Below the pieces are notes generated by a model. That model did not search any database and was not told the origin of the DNA. It saw only the letters and a list, made by a program, of their open reading frames with translations. Of a stretch of DNA of 64,000 bases, positions 1-13,720 are shown one piece after another. How positions within the stretch are numbered: the first letter of the stretch is position 1; the number at the start of each line of letters is the position of its first letter. Made by a program: the position numbers and the translations under genes. Source of the stretch: Onchidella celtica (taxonomy: Eukaryota > Mollusca > Gastropoda > Systellommatophora > Onchidiidae); contig OZ007569.1 of the NCBI GenBank assembly GCA_963931925.1, positions 20,821,482-20,885,481 of the forward strand, written 5' to 3'.

Positions 1-81
1 TCGCATTATAATAATAACTTAATAAGCAGTATTTATTTTCGTGTTCTCTCTCTCCCTCCCTCACTTTCAATATGTGTGTCT

Positions 82-138
82 TTCTGTGTCTGTCTCTGTC
101 TCTCTCTGTCTCTCTCTCTGTCTCTGTCTCTCTCTCTG

Positions 139-192
<54 letters not shown>
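82..192. repeat. (CT)n / CTGT-rich microsatellite
   Basis: Long CT/GTCT tract that opens artificial reading frames in several phases (for example 41-286 and 76-408). Those frames are composition artefacts. Confidence 0.95.
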
Positions 193-195
<3 letters not shown>

Positions 196-3100
196 CACGG
201 CCGCCTCTCCTCTCACCACCCATCTTGGCTCATTTACCGGTATAAATCGGCTTGTAAACTCCTCCATAAAAACCTGTGCCATCTGAAGTTACCAACCTGG
301 ACTGGCCAACCACGGTCAGCACTACAGAACACGCAGTTTCATATCCCGCTTACACATCTACTACATAGTATGTACGTTCGTAAGTCCAAGCCCATCACAA
401 CAATGTGAGATAAACGAATGCGAAAGGTGAGCACTTCCCTGACCCACACTGCCATCTTTCTTATTTCCCCTCCCTCCTGGGCCCTTCCTCCTGACCCTCC
501 CTCACCTTCCCTCTGCCTGGGTCACTCCTGATTGGAAGAGTGACGTGGAATGAGGAGCAAGCTGACGTGACGTATGTCGACATAATGATTCATTTCCGTC
601 AGATCTTAGTGACCCTCATCCCTTTTTTTTTATTGGGGGGGGGGTGGAGGCGGGGAAAGGACGATGAGACCTCCAGAACAGAGCAAGAATTCTAATTCGC
701 CATCAGGTAGTTGTTTCTCTTCACTGCAAGCCAGGTCGTCGTAGATCCCGGGAGAAATTGTAGTGATGTTTATGGTTATAGGATAATTTTGATCGTTGGC
801 CATATACACAAGTAGCAGGCTGTAAAAAGATAAATAAATGCCAACCCAAATCAGCCTCTTTATGGACTAAACAAACAGCCTGTTCTCAAGGAGGAATCGC
901 CCTTTTGAGGGCCCTCGAAGACAACCAAAAGTGGACGAAAAGGGCAGATAGAAGAAAGAAACAGAAAAGACAACAATTATAAGAAAACAAAACCAGTAAA
1001 CGAGTTGAAATAGCCTCTGGCTGGGAACCTGGTATAACAAAGGCCCCCGACAAACAAAAGGTATATGAAATATATCTTACTGTGGGACAGCAGCCTGGTT
1101 TGTAAGAGTTCTAGTTGTGGCTGTCGTTGCTATGGTACTAATTATAGTAATAGCAGCTGCAGTTGTGGTATAACGCTGGCAGTTGTGAAAATGGTAGTTG
1201 CGACGTTTGCGGTCACCATACATTAAAATAATGGTACTTCTTAAAGCAGTAGCCGCAGTAGACGTGATATGACGCTGGTGTTAAATAATAGTGTGGTTGC
1301 AGCGATTGTGATTACTACTCATTAAAATACTAGAGGCAATACTGATGTACATTCCATAGAAAAAAATATAATATACTATTGATAACAGAAATGATGCACA
1401 ATGAGTTTTAAGCGAGTGTCCTGCATGCTTCATTAACAAGAAGTCTTATCATTAGAACATGAAAGGTACGAAACAAGCTACACTATGCAATATGGGGCTC
1501 TCTGCCAAAATTAAACATGTACATGCATGTGTACACAACGTGAATCGGTGTAACGCCAGTTTGTTATTGGTGAAATGAACAAAGTAAAAGAATAATACAA
1601 CGTTAAAAGTCCATGGTACAACTGGCTAAACATCTATGCCTAAGTTACTAAGTGTTAGTTAAAGTGAAACACACAGTCAAGCCGAAAATTAAAGCAAAGG
1701 TTCCTCTCGATCCTCCGACCACGAGAACCTCGTGTGACAGGGTCCACCTCGTGTACTGGTACATTGTGAGAACCGTCCTACTACAAAGTCCTACCTGCTC
1801 GTAACGGCACACGGCCTGTAGCCAATACGCATACTTAGCACAAGGGCGTGAAATTTCGTATCGTCTCCAATTTAGCCATCATTTGTCCATTATCCTCACT
1901 TAGTGGCGCGGGCATTCGCGTCATATTTACGCGCCTGCAGCGGTGACGGGCTTGGAATAAGAGGCTGAGCCACTTTGGCAAGCGCGAACCAAATTCCATC
2001 CAGCTGGGACGGACTCGGGGCATACTGGATAAAAATCATATTACGCTAGAAAACTATCCATCATTGCAGAGTCCGCTGACATCAAAGGAGTTGCACACTG
2101 TTTCCCATTTATTGATGTCCAGTGGCATCTACAAAATAATGTAAATGTATCTGCACTGACTGCACAAATAAACGTTTTGCCGTCTTTGAGACCCAAGAAT
2201 TATGTCTAGTGGACAAAATTTGTATGGATTTCATGTGGCTGGTTCAGTTAGTGCCGCCATCTCCCCTCTTTTCTTAAGGTGTTTCTAAGCTATTTGGGCT
2301 GTGTAGCCAAAATATTCCCCAGTGGATTTCTTTTATTACCAACGTGCGGCAATTTCGGAAATAAAGACAAAGGATCTTATTATGGTCATGTCGCCCTTGA
2401 AAAACTTGTTCTGGGCAATTAGTTAACCCTAATCCTAACTTTAACCCAAGCCATAACCCTGAAACTCTCTAAAACAAAATAAAAATCAACAACACAAAAA
2501 TTACTTAGCAAACAAAATTCAAGTGGGCCACATTTTTAATCCGTCAGCCAATGTTTCCTCTTTTCCTGTCAGTGAGAACCAAATAAAGGAAGAGAAAGGA
2601 AAAGGAAAAACAACAAATTGTGTGGCGAATAATGACGCAAATCTGAATGAAAATTCCTCTGTGCCCGAAACACAAAGGTAATTAAAAATAAAACAAGTAT
2701 TTAAAATATTATAAACAGAATCTGTACAGATCACAGACTCTGTAATAAAATACAGGTTTACAATGAAAGGCAGAAGAATTTAACAGTACAAGTTATTAGT
2801 GTTCAATCTCCTCTTCATTTATGGCAGGTTGTGGGGAGGAAACAAGAGATTTCTCAAGGCATACATCAACGTGGCAAATGAAAAAGAAATGGCAGGTCTG
2901 TGTCTACGACTGTGTGTATTCCACTGTGTTAAAAGGAGCTAAAGACTTGCTTTTTCTATTGGAACTCTCCTTGTCGATGTAATACCTCTATCTTCTGTCA
3001 TACTCAGACATGCTTTGTGAAAGCACTCCAGAACCAGGGTGTACTCCGAGCCATTCCACGATGCAAAAGGATGAATTATAGATGAATAAGTATTGCAAAT

Positions 3101-4611
3101 GGGCACGGTGTGGAACCAATTCCGGGCATGGACAAATTCCCTCATGATTCGCCTCGTCGTGTGCGATTTTGAGCACGTCCGAGGGAGTCGTGCGTGCATG
3201 TGCGTTCATTACGACGAGGGAGGTCGGTGAGTGCGCATTTACACCGTGCGTAAATTGCCAGTGTGTCTTGCAAGAGACGTAAATCACGGCACTATCAGCG
3301 GAGAAATCTGCGAGGGCAGCCACATAGATCTTTGGTTATGGGGGCCAAACTGCCCAGATGTAAAATATTGGGCTTGAAGAGAAAAGGCTGGGGAATATTT
3401 TGTCTGCTACCTTGGGTTTGTAGATGTTTCTCTTTCAAACAAAAAAGATGGCGCTCACTCAACATAAGTCTGCTATGTCAGAAATATCTCAGAAAGGAAG
3501 AATATGGCCTGGTCAATCGAAAATGGGGATGGGATTGTCCTTGGTCAGAGATTTGTCTTTGCACATGTCAAGGAGGGGAGGGAGAGGGGGATTTGGTCAG
3601 AGATGTGTGCGTGTGTATATACAATATGTGTGTGTGTTTCAGATGAGAGAGAAGTGGTTTAGCCTCCTCAGTCACAGACTTACATAAATGTCAGTCATTC
3701 GAATACACAAATACAGATGAACCGAGTTAACAGTGGGAATCTTTTTCTAATGTTATAATACTCATGGTACTGGTCTCACTCAAATTATGCAGTTCAAACA
3801 GCATTTTCGTTTCCTTTTTTGTTGGTAATAAATCTGAAATATATTAAGAACATAGAGTGTTACTGGGTGTTTTATGTTCATCCTCAATCTGCGAGGGTGT
3901 AAGCATGGGACCGGACAGCTCGGAACTGATTCTGAAATGGTGATTTCCGAATATTACGACTGAATTCGGAATCTGCGTTATTAATGCATCTTCGCTATGA
4001 ATCAACAGGTTTAAAAGATGAGACTTATAGAGAGGTCAATAGTATTACTTCCAGCCTCATCACCATCATCATCAGCTGCTCTTGAAAGTATAATCACTGC
4101 TTCCTGTACTCCATACAGAGGGCTCAGCTTGCAGGTGAACTAGTCGCCAATCACCGGGGAAAATCTTGTTTATGGGAGCAGTTTTTCTTGGCCAATCTGC
4201 CAGTCATTCCTGTAGTAGACATGGAATGCTGAGACCGTGGCCAGGTTTTCATAACCTGGTCATCCAAGCAGCAGTTTTCACCGTAACTCATCCGATATTC
4301 GCTCACTTCTGTGTCACTGGCCAGGTGCAAAGATGAACTATGCAATGGCGATACTATAACTGAGTGTGCATGAGTGTTTGAATTAGTTTGTGATTTGCAT
4401 TGTATTTGTGTGTCCAGCGTAACGTGCACCAGATATTTGGTATAATTTAGCACTATATTGAGTCAGACTGCTATTTATACAACAACAGTTTGCAAAGTTT
4501 TGTAAACCAACGCGACACAATACTTGTAGTTTGGCGCATGCAGGTATTTGTGTATGTGCATGCATGTCTTCGGTGTCGTGCAGCAGATGTTTAATTGTGT
4601 AGCAGTGGAGG
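193..4611. other. Non-coding stretch, no gene recognised
   Basis: No supported ORF or RNA gene. It includes a G-run near 636-645 and short ATT/AGT clusters near 1130-1330. A diverged dispersed repeat at about 2291-2480 (TAGCCAAAATATTC, then short CCTAA-type runs) has a relative at about 28750-28920. The latter holds a few telomere-like CCTAA units but no array. Confidence 0.5.
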
Positions 4612-4715
4612 TATCATACTAAGCCAGGTTAGACACAGTCAGATGCTGCCAGCAAAATGTACACCAAAGAAATAATGGCAGAATCTGACCGTGTCTGACT
4701 GGGACTAGTATGATA
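4612..4715. repeat. 104-nt hairpin (39-nt arms, 26-nt loop)
   Basis: Arms 4612-4650 and 4677-4715 are near-perfect inverted repeats: TATCATACTA pairs with TAGTATGATA, and GACACAGTCAGAT pairs with ATCTGACCGTGTC. A third, weaker inverted match lies at about 4788-4817 (AGCATCTGAATGCGTCTGG, then TGATACCTCCC). This may be a foldback MITE of about 213 bp (4605-4817). Its size also resembles a microRNA precursor, but there is no expression evidence. Confidence 0.5.
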
Positions 4716-4817
4716 GAGCTTTCCCGGATTCACTAAGACAATATAGGAAATTATGGTGTGCATTTCTTGCCTCTTAGCATCTGAATGCGTCTGGCCAGAT
4801 TTTGTTTGATACCTCCC

Positions 4818-7800
4818 TACGTCAGACTGTCATTATTCTACGATTTGGTGCCAAAAAAAAAATAAACGTGAAGAATTCAAGCATCGATACAACAAGATTG
4901 TATTGATCCCACCGTTGCTAAAAGATCAGTGATGTCACAGAGTTGTTTTAAAGTTATACGTATTTACAAGAGTAAAAAAAAGGTATCTTCTTCACAAATT
5001 TCATGGAGCAAACTAAAAGGGTTATACTGAATATTTAATGTCTTCAATGTCATTTCAAGATTGTTGTTCGTCGTTTGGTAATTACCTTAAGAAGCTTTCC
5101 TTTTCCATGCTGTGTTCAAGAGTTGATGGAACTACTTGGTGTAGTGGAAAGTGTATTTACGTGTTAAACTATCATCACCGCTACAACCGGGACGATGTTG
5201 AACAAGAACCTGAACCATTCCAAAGATTTCTTGTGTCCTGCCAAGCTGACTAGTAACACCATGTAAGCCTACAACAGGTTAATAAGGACCATTCTCCACT
5301 ACATAATTCCATGTTCATTTTTCCATGACTAACTTAACTTTTCAAACCACTATGGGGCACACAATTACAAAGTTCAGAACAGATGAAATGTTATAAATTT
5401 TGCTCGCGGCACATTTTTGGAGTGCCCTTCACATGAATTGAGCAATATTTTCATTCTTACATTTATAACCAGGTTGGCATAAAAACAAAATAAAAGTGGT
5501 TTCAATTTTATATGGCAGTATAAAAGAGTCCGATCTGAAGTTTGTTCAGTGACTCTACAAGCCAACGTTGATGAAGCGGTCAGGTCTTTGATGCTCCGCG
5601 GTCAAAGAAAGTGTACTCTCTTTTCCAATTTTCCTGTCTCTCAAGTTTATTTTCCCTGTATACTTCCAATCAGATTATTTTATTTTCCACATCCCATACT
5701 CGGGCTTTCTTCCTTTCTTTCCTTCGACCGAGTCTACTTCTCATATCCTGGTGATAATGCGTCCACCAGCTGCCATACTGCCGACACAACTTCCTTTCTG
5801 CTCCAGCCTGCACCCTGTGTGAAGCCGGTCCTCACACTCAGCGCTCCGCCAACAAAAAAAGAAACGGTTTTATGATGACTTTTCCAGTGCTGCGATACTC
5901 CTTGATGATTCCCAGAACCATGCAAGGCCAGTTTGGCTTTAAACTTTTGTTTCTCTACTCAGTGAGCCATGGGAGAAACTGGGACTGAATCTCAAATCTG
6001 ACGCTGAAGCGACAGGCTCTTAAGTCCATTCTACGCTATTTGATACGTAGAAAAGTCACGAAGATCCATTTCCTGCATGCAGCGTCTTCAGCCACTTAAG
6101 TCATAAAAAATATTCTAATTAAGTGAGAAGAAGTGTTAAGTTATGTGCACTGAACAGGATCCTGACAATCAATAATAACATCCACTACAATGTTAATTTC
6201 GGGTGTGTTTTTTTAAACTATGAATTGCGAATTGTACAAAAGACACTCAACTTCCTGTATGCCTCAACAGATTTAGTTGTCTGGTGGTGTAGACACCGCG
6301 CAGCATGACTTTCAACTTCTTAGTCTTTTTTTGTTTTTAAACAGGATCCATAAGCTATTCGATATGGATTACACTCAGCACCAATGTAGTTCTTAAAGGC
6401 TTTATAAGAGAATTAGATATCCAGACGTCTTCATAACGCCACCTCTTTCTTTAATCTGTAATGACAATTCTTTTAAAATGGCTTTCCTAAATTTGCCGCG
6501 AAATTTCATGATTCGGCTTGCCATCAGCTTTTTGGCTGTCCATGCTGCCAAAATCTGGCCAACGATATGCTGTCAAGCACACAGTAAAAACTTTACGGCG
6601 TGCTAACACATGAAACGATCCCGTCACTCCACAGCGATTTTCCGCATCGTAGCTCTAAACTTTATTAGTTCATTAAGTTTGAACAACTTTGAAATCTTGT
6701 TAGTTCCGAACGATGTGGCTTTTATCGCAGACCTGCAATATAAAAACACATTCCCGTCCCAGTGCATTTCCCCGAAACGAGACTTCGGCGGGTTTAGTGG
6801 GGGATATGTTTTTCCTGTTGCTGCTTCTGAAAAAAGAGAGACTTTGAATAAAATTATGCCGACTGGCGGGTTGTTAGCGACATTTCACCGCCTCCACCAG
6901 GTTTTCTCGAATATGAAAGCGATTATGGTTTTAAACGAACCGATGTTAAAATGATATGTGTTATGCCATACCTCATTGGTGAAGCACTGATAATTTTACG
7001 CGTTTAGCGCTTCTCGAATAATCGGAGCAAGTCGACTGTAGCATTCCAGCTATTTCTCCCACACTTGTTTTCTACTTTTTCCTATATTTTGAATCTAAGC
7101 ACGCCACACTCATTCATAATCCACTTGTTTGTTTGTTTGTTTGCTTATTTTTCTACATTCATTGGTATTTCACATTGCATTGGTTGTGACTGGATTCACT
7201 CAAGCAGTCACTATCGCTTGCCAGTTCTGCAAATAACCCGTTGCTGGTACACTAACATTTCTTTTCTGCCCTTTCAATTTCATTTACATTGAATTAGTCA
7301 CTACTATAAGCCGCTTTAAGTGGTTTCATCCGAAAAAAAACCACATACATTTCAAATAGTATTATGAAAATTACACTGAGAAATATTCTTTGTTAAATTA
7401 TCAGTAATCTGGCATTTTGCCACATTTTTTAAAGCTCCTATGCAGCAACAATCTCAGTCTTTCAAAGAGGGCAATATGAGAACTTGTTCTCTGAAAATGG
7501 CGAGCTGAAATGAATCAATTAACTTCACAAAAGATCATGAGCATTTCACTGTGAAATTTGATCAGATGCCCTCTCTTATCAATGTGACACAACTGTGTGA
7601 CCGGTTGAATTTGGTAACTGACTGTACCAAAGAAAAGGGCACAAGTCTTAATTAAAACTGTTGCCGTTCAAATTCTATGAGTTACAAATCTGACCTATTT
7701 CTCTCCTCTTAAATGGTATGATTTCATATCTTCGGTCCGTACACATTTATTACGCCGTAAAGGTGAGGTATGTATGGTACAAAGAGAGTAGTTTCAGGTC

Positions 7801-7843
7801 TCCTTACTCTAAAGGGTATCCTACAGAACAATGATCATTCTTC
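4818..7843. other. Non-coding stretch, no gene recognised
   Basis: A-rich and T-rich sequence. The longest frame (6610-6954, plus) shows no recognisable domain, no flanking splice pattern and no biased composition. Nothing else is supported. Confidence 0.5.
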
Positions 7844-7846
7844 TTA

Positions 7847-8575
7847 GGGACCGTTCACAAATGATGTCAGCTAAAATTTGGCCAAAAATGACCCCCCCCC
7901 CCTCCCCCCTTGTCATCTTCTGTCATCTTTCTCATGCCCCCCCCCCCCACCAAGTTGACGTCAACCAAAATGTACATGTACATCTAGATAGAACCCGTAC
8001 AGGATGCATTTAATATATATATTCACCTTTGATCTTTATTTTAAATCAAAATAAAAACTATTGTTTATAAAAAAAATACCTCAAAGAAATACCTGAACTG
8101 TCAAATCCAAATTTAACCAAGCAAAATAATTAAAACAAATAGATTCGATAGCAAGCATGGATTGGATATCAAGCATAAACAAAGCAAAAAGATTGGAGTA
8201 TCAGTATCATCTCAGCTTGGAAAAATTAAATATCAAATAAATCACAGAAAAAAAAAAGAATTTAATTATGCATGGCACATGAAAATATCCTGGAACTGTA
8301 AACAAGTGGGGAGGACTTCCATACATGTATATATATACTGACTGGTGTACGATTATGGGGAGATAACTGTTAATACTGTTCATTTTAGGCCAAGAAAATG
8401 TGGTCTATATTTTTCTTCTTGATTTGAAGATTTGACTTTTCTTTTTACCAACCTTTTAGAGCATCATGGTTGATGTCAACTTTGTAAGGACCCCCCTCCC
8501 CCCATGTCAACTTTTGTCAACTTTTCACTGACCCCCCCTCCCCCCTCCGAGCTGACGTCATTTGTGAACGGTCCC
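7847..8575. mobile_element. Tourist-like (PIF/Harbinger) MITE
   Basis: The 729-bp element has 26-bp terminal inverted repeats: GGGACCGTTCACAAAT at 7847 and its complement ending at 8575, with about one mismatch over the 26. It is flanked by the 3-bp direct repeat TTA (7844-7846 and 8576-8578). TTA duplication and GGG-starting ends are typical of PIF/Harbinger. The interior has subterminal C-runs with TGTCATCTT/TGTCAACTTTT motifs and no coding capacity, so it is non-autonomous. Confidence 0.8.
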
Positions 8576-8578
8576 TTA

Positions 8579-10671
8579 TGTTTCTAAGGGAAAAAAATGA
8601 CACTACAATGAAAATGCTCTGGACCAGCTCAAATGGTTTTCGTGAGCCTCGAGCACTGATGAAGAACGCAAGAATTATTCTAACAACTGTGACAGCATGT
8701 CGTGTGGCACAACAATCGGGACATACTGGTCTGTAAACGTCTGTATTTTGTCATATTATTATGAATAGGAGAAAAAAACAAAATTAATGTGACACATTTC
8801 AAGACCCATTTCCTTTTCAAAACTCAGACAAATGGAGAGGCCATCAAAGACAATAAATCAATCTGACTTAGAGATAGATGAAATAAAAACAGTTTTGTGG
8901 AATTTTGTCCAGAACATCATTTCTATTCTTGAACGACGCCGAAACCTGTCTGTAACTTTGTTTAAAGACAGAAATAAAATACTTCTATTCCAGGCTTACT
9001 GGTGGTCTAGACAAGGTTTATTCTTCTCTTCATTTTCGTTTTCTCTTTCCATCCGTTCCACCAAGTCTCTCTTACTTCGAAACAAACATTTCTGTCAATC
9101 AGCCACTCATTTAGAATTGCGACACCAGCAAATGAGGCGCGTCCAGGGCAGAGAGGTGAGCACCTCTTGAGGCTCACAAATCTCTCCAGAGTCATTCGGA
9201 TGACAGCACGATGAAACCAACCGTGTTACTCTCCAACAAAAAATAAAGGATTTATACAATTGTAAAATGACGTGTGTCAAAGAATGCCAGTTGTCAGCTT
9301 GACACGGGGCATTAAATACCCCGTGCAGAAATGAAGAAATGCATTGGATTTCTCTCATACTTTGTTTTTACAAAATATGAATTCGGTTGTTTGTTCAGTT
9401 AATGTGCCGACAAATATTTTTGTTTTCACGGCCATAAAGTTTAGCAAAAAGAAGAAATTGCTGCATCTGTTACATAAATTTTTGACATCTCTGGCTCAAA
9501 AACAAGCAAAATGACCTCGAAAGGCATTTAAAAAGCCCAGCGTCCGCAGAAACTTTATTTTTTTGCTAGTCATTTTATATCTCTAAACACCTCGTTACAA
9601 AAATGGGCGTCTTCGTACAAACAAAAGCGTAAACACACATAGTACGTTGGGAAAATGACGCATTCTGATGTTCCATAAGAAAACGGGTTCCTTTGGCGGC
9701 ACTGTAATTTTAAAACATTTATTGTGAATCTAAATTAATGTGAATTTAAATGTGTATTTATTTATACATTAGTAGAACCCAATACATTCTTCATGTTTTT
9801 GGGTTTGCACCGTCAAGCAAAGAGAAATGCCAATTAATGAGGTTTAAATAAAAACTGAAATGATTTCTGAAGTAGATTTGCTTGATACTGATGTTGAATT
9901 TTTGTTCCTCCTCAGTACCGATAATTTTCTAAAATAACAGTTCAAAAACAAATGGTTTATTCTCCCAGTTGTGTGTCTGCATTTTTCACTTTAAATGACG
10001 AGGCTTGCAAAGCCCAGTATAGTTATGATTATCCAGCTGTCGTCTCATAAAACCTAAATTCGGTATTTCTTACTTTCCCTTCTCTTCTTTCCACACAGAT
10101 CCGGGGCTTTTTTTTTTCATCAGTTCTCAATTTTCTTTAATCTTCTTTCAGTTCAAATCATTTTTGTACCTGCACTTTCTAATTCATAATAATTACTTTC
10201 AAGTCATAATATCTCTAAAGAGTCATTTCCTTACGGTGAGGGCATTCAGAAACAATGCAATGGTTTAGAGAAAAAAAAAAAAATACACACACCCACGCAC
10301 ACACAAAACATAGGGCAGTCAATTTCAATAGTCCATGAAAATTTACATTTTTTTTCCTGGACGAATTACCTTTTTTCGGAAATGATATTTTACAATTATA
10401 CTATGAAATTATTCAGTAACTTTTTTTTAAGGATATCATCATTCTCCCAGCTGTGCAAAATCATATCCTTGTGTGGAAAAGAATTTACTTCTAACATGTA
10501 ACTAAAGAGCAGCCCGTGCTGATTTTCTGTGATTCATTGTGTCTTGTGAGGATCATGAAGGAAAAAGCTCGTCCACAGAGAGAGAGAGAGTGACATTTAG
10601 TCTAGATATGATATAAATGTGAAGTGCTAAGATCCTGATTGTTAGAGGGGTGGAGCTTTGTGTAAAAGCTA
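8579..10671. other. Non-coding stretch, no gene recognised
   Basis: Low-complexity A/T runs and scattered short frames only. The overlapping frames at 8832-9358 on both strands lack any recognisable motif. Confidence 0.5.
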
Positions 10672-10795
10672 TGTTATTATTATTATTATTGTTATTATTA
10701 ATAATAGTAGTAGTGGTAGTAGTAGTAGTAGTAGTGGTTTTAGGAGTAGTAATAGTAGTAGTAGTAGTAATAGTAGTAGTAGTAGTAGTAGTAGT
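10672..10795. repeat. (TTA)n / (AGT)n microsatellite, left half
   Basis: TTATTA tract grading into AGTAGT units. It continues in the same phase and orientation on the far side of the solo LTR (12036 onward), so it was one microsatellite before insertion. Confidence 0.9.
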
Positions 10796-12035
10796 TGTCA
10801 CGAGCAGAGTTAGGGTCTTGGGGAGCATTCGACTGCACGAGAGGCAGCTAACTCACACTCGGACACAACCACACAAGAAAAGTATTAAACAACCAGAGGA
10901 TCTATATATGTCAGGCCGGTCAGGCCATGTTTTACATAAATATTAATAAACAAAACAAAAGACAATAGAGGTATATTCAAAGCAATAAATTCTAATTACT
11001 AACTTAATCTATGATATTCATGTAATTATGGTTCCTTATTGGATGTACTGCAATCAATAGCAAATAGGTATATTATACGAAACTAGATATCAATTTAAAG
11101 TGACAGTTGAGTCGCCACTGGCCAGTCGCAAGGCCAACTCTCCCTAAATCATATGGGCCTGAATGTTAGGAGAGCCCAGTACGTTCCAAGCCTACAGAAG
11201 CACACTTCGGCTTGTAGGTAATTACGCAGTTGCAAAAAAACTATTTATATATATGCACAATCATTATTCAATCCATCAACAATGTGCCATATTACTTCAA
11301 TCATACTATGGAAATAATGCTATAACACAGGCCACTCGTCGTCGAGTGCCAGCTGGGGTTTCCTTAGACTTCCTATGAGGCTGTGGTTCTCTCTCTATCT
11401 CTGATCTTCTATTATGCTTGAACAATTAAGATATATTACCATTGGTCACGCCTACTGGTAGGCGCGAACATCAAAATAGCGCAGCGTGGGCTTTCAAAGG
11501 TCAGCCCACTCAGACCTTTCTTTCTAGAGCCCAATCAGTCCGTTAGCAAGGACTTCTAGTCTTCAAACCACACAGTTCAGGTACTGGCCAACCGGAGATA
11601 CTTCACGACACGATGCTTCTGCTCGTCTGTATTCACCAAATCTGAACGTTACACGATGTTATATACTATCTGGCTACCCAGCAGTGCTAGTCCGCTGGCC
11701 CAATTAGTTCAGCTATCTCATAGGTCGAAACCTCCCACCATTTTAATTGTAGTAATACGTCTGCACCATTCTACCAGCCAGTTAACGTGCAAAAACTTGT
11801 CTAGTCATACTTAACAATGTCAACTATCCCCACCTTGTTTCACCCCTACTCCATTACTTATTAATCACGAACATAAAACCGACAAGCGTGACTCTAAGTT
11901 TAACTTTACATTTATTTACTCACCAACTATAATTCGCGAGGGCCGTTCAAGGCCACCAGCCAATTTCTCATGGCCCTGTTAAAACAACAACAACTCACTC
12001 TCTGCGTGAGTTTTAACAACATCTGAATCATGACA
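10796..12035. mobile_element. Solo LTR, Ty3/Gypsy-like, inserted into AGT microsatellite
   Basis: The 1240-bp block begins TGTCACGAG and ends ATGACA. It is bounded by a 5-bp direct repeat GTAGT (10791-10795 and 12036-12040) formed from the AGT microsatellite. The termini closely match those of the complete LTR element at 49468-57773 (TGTCACGAG...GTGACA, 1186-bp LTR, 5-bp duplication), suggesting a related family. No internal coding region is present, so it is a solo LTR left by recombination. The orientation follows the terminal similarity (plus) and is tentative. Confidence 0.65.
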
Positions 12036-12059
12036 GTAGTAGTAGTAGTAGTGTAGTGA

Positions 12060-12098
<39 letters not shown>

Positions 12099-12147
12099 TA
12101 GTGTAGTGATAGTAGTAGTAGTAGTAGTAGTGGTAGTAGTGTAGTGA

Positions 12148-12186
<39 letters not shown>

Positions 12187-12270
12187 TAGTGTAGTGATAG
12201 TAGAAGTAGTAATAGTAGTAGTAGTAGTAGTAGTAGTGGTAGCAGTAGTAGTAGAATTAGTAGTAGTAGC
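12036..12270. repeat. (AGT)n microsatellite, right half
   Basis: Long AGT tract interrupted by regularly spaced GTGTAGTGAT units, that is, a higher-order repeat of about 50-70 bp. The serine/tyrosine/leucine-rich frames across it are artefacts. Confidence 0.9.
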
Positions 12271-13718
12271 ACAAACACTACAGTACATGTTTGGTGTTGT
12301 CTATAGACGCATAGTAATTCCAATACCTCGACCACCAAGCCAATCCTGGCAGTAGAGACTGAAGGGAGGTATGCATTCGCATTTTGGATCAATGGAACAG
12401 TCTCAGCAGAAGTAGCTGCAACATCTTGGTTTGTCATGAGAGCACACAACGTTTGCCATACCTAGACAACCGAGCAGTGCTCAGCTGCACAGGACAGGAA
12501 TTGTCGTGCAGCTGATCTGTTGCTGACCATTAATTCCAAGGACATCCAGAGTGGATGTATTCGATAGAAACTCCGTTTTAAAGACAGCAGCATAATGTGG
12601 AATCTTCCTTGTCTTCTCCTCGTTTCTTGCACAACTTTTCTCAAACTTCGGTCTCGGAGTGTTATTCAGCGGCGCAAATTCTGGTTTAATCAGTATATTT
12701 CGCGTGTAATTGTGAGGGCCGTGGTCCATCGACACAGCTGGATATAAGTTGCATTATGCTCTCTATATTAAAGTAATAATAGATATTTACAAAACACTGT
12801 ATAGAAGGTAATCGTTTATGTCAGCGTTTAAGAAAAAAAAACATTGTCTTACAGCGAGCGTAGTTCTTGTTTGTCCAACTCCACTTTTTGCACGACTGAG
12901 AAATTTTACATTAAACATTTGCAGTTTTAGTTATTATGATAAGGAGTTAGAATCAATCTGAACTCTGCACCAGCCTGATTAGTGCCACATAGCATTTTAA
13001 ACAACTTCTACTTACTAAAAGATCTCCACTTTTTCAGAAAATGGAGATAGAACAAACAAGAAGTAAGGTCACGTTATAAATATGAAAACTCGGTAGATGC
13101 CAGTCATACAGAAATTGTGGGGATCCCGCTTAGCTCAAAGTAAATTCTAACCATTCCCTTGCACATGCAGTGTCTGCAATAGTGAGTAGAGGCAACTAGT
13201 TTTAGGCTGTTTCTTTGCAAGTAATGAATCGAATGAAAATTGCAAAGCTGACTTTTTTTTTTTTTCAATCCTTGAAAAACACATTCTCATCCCATAGAAA
13301 TCTTGGTTCTCCAATATTTTGTTTGGCACTTGAATGACAAGAGCGCCAATGAAAGAGAATGATGACATCCAGGTGTAAAAAATAGAATAAACTTGGTTAT
13401 TTCCCTTAGATCATCCTTTATAGACATTGCATTGCGACTGAATTTTCATGCCCTTTCCTTGCTTCTAATTTCTAGAATTTCTTTTCGAGTTCTAGACTGC
13501 TCAGCGCTGCAATGTATCCACAAACAGATTTTGTAGCTAACTCTTTCCAACCTTAAAGTTTAATAAAACCAACCCTTCCCGCGGAGTTAGTGTATGTTTT
13601 GGATGTCTCGCCCTGATGAACGTATCTTAGCAGTGCTTCCAGTGTACAGAAAATAAATAAATAAATAAATAAATAACTAGATAAATAAATAAATAAATAA
13701 ATGAATTAGTAAATATAC
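12271..13718. other. Non-coding stretch with (AAAT)n at 13652-13702
   Basis: No gene is supported. The minus frames at 12462-12735 and 13147-13368 have no recognisable features. An AAAT/AAATA microsatellite ends just before the mariner-type element. Confidence 0.5.
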
Positions 13719-13720
13719 TA

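Noticed and set aside
41-408. Overlapping serine/leucine-rich frames at the left edge
   Set aside because: They are translations of the CT microsatellite.
2428-2465. Interstitial telomere repeat
   Set aside because: Only a few irregular CCTAA-type units, no array.
6610-6954. 114-residue plus frame
   Set aside because: No motif, no splice pattern, ordinary background composition.
11979-12449. 156-residue leucine/tyrosine/threonine-rich minus frame
   Set aside because: A product of the AGT microsatellite; no domain or splice context.
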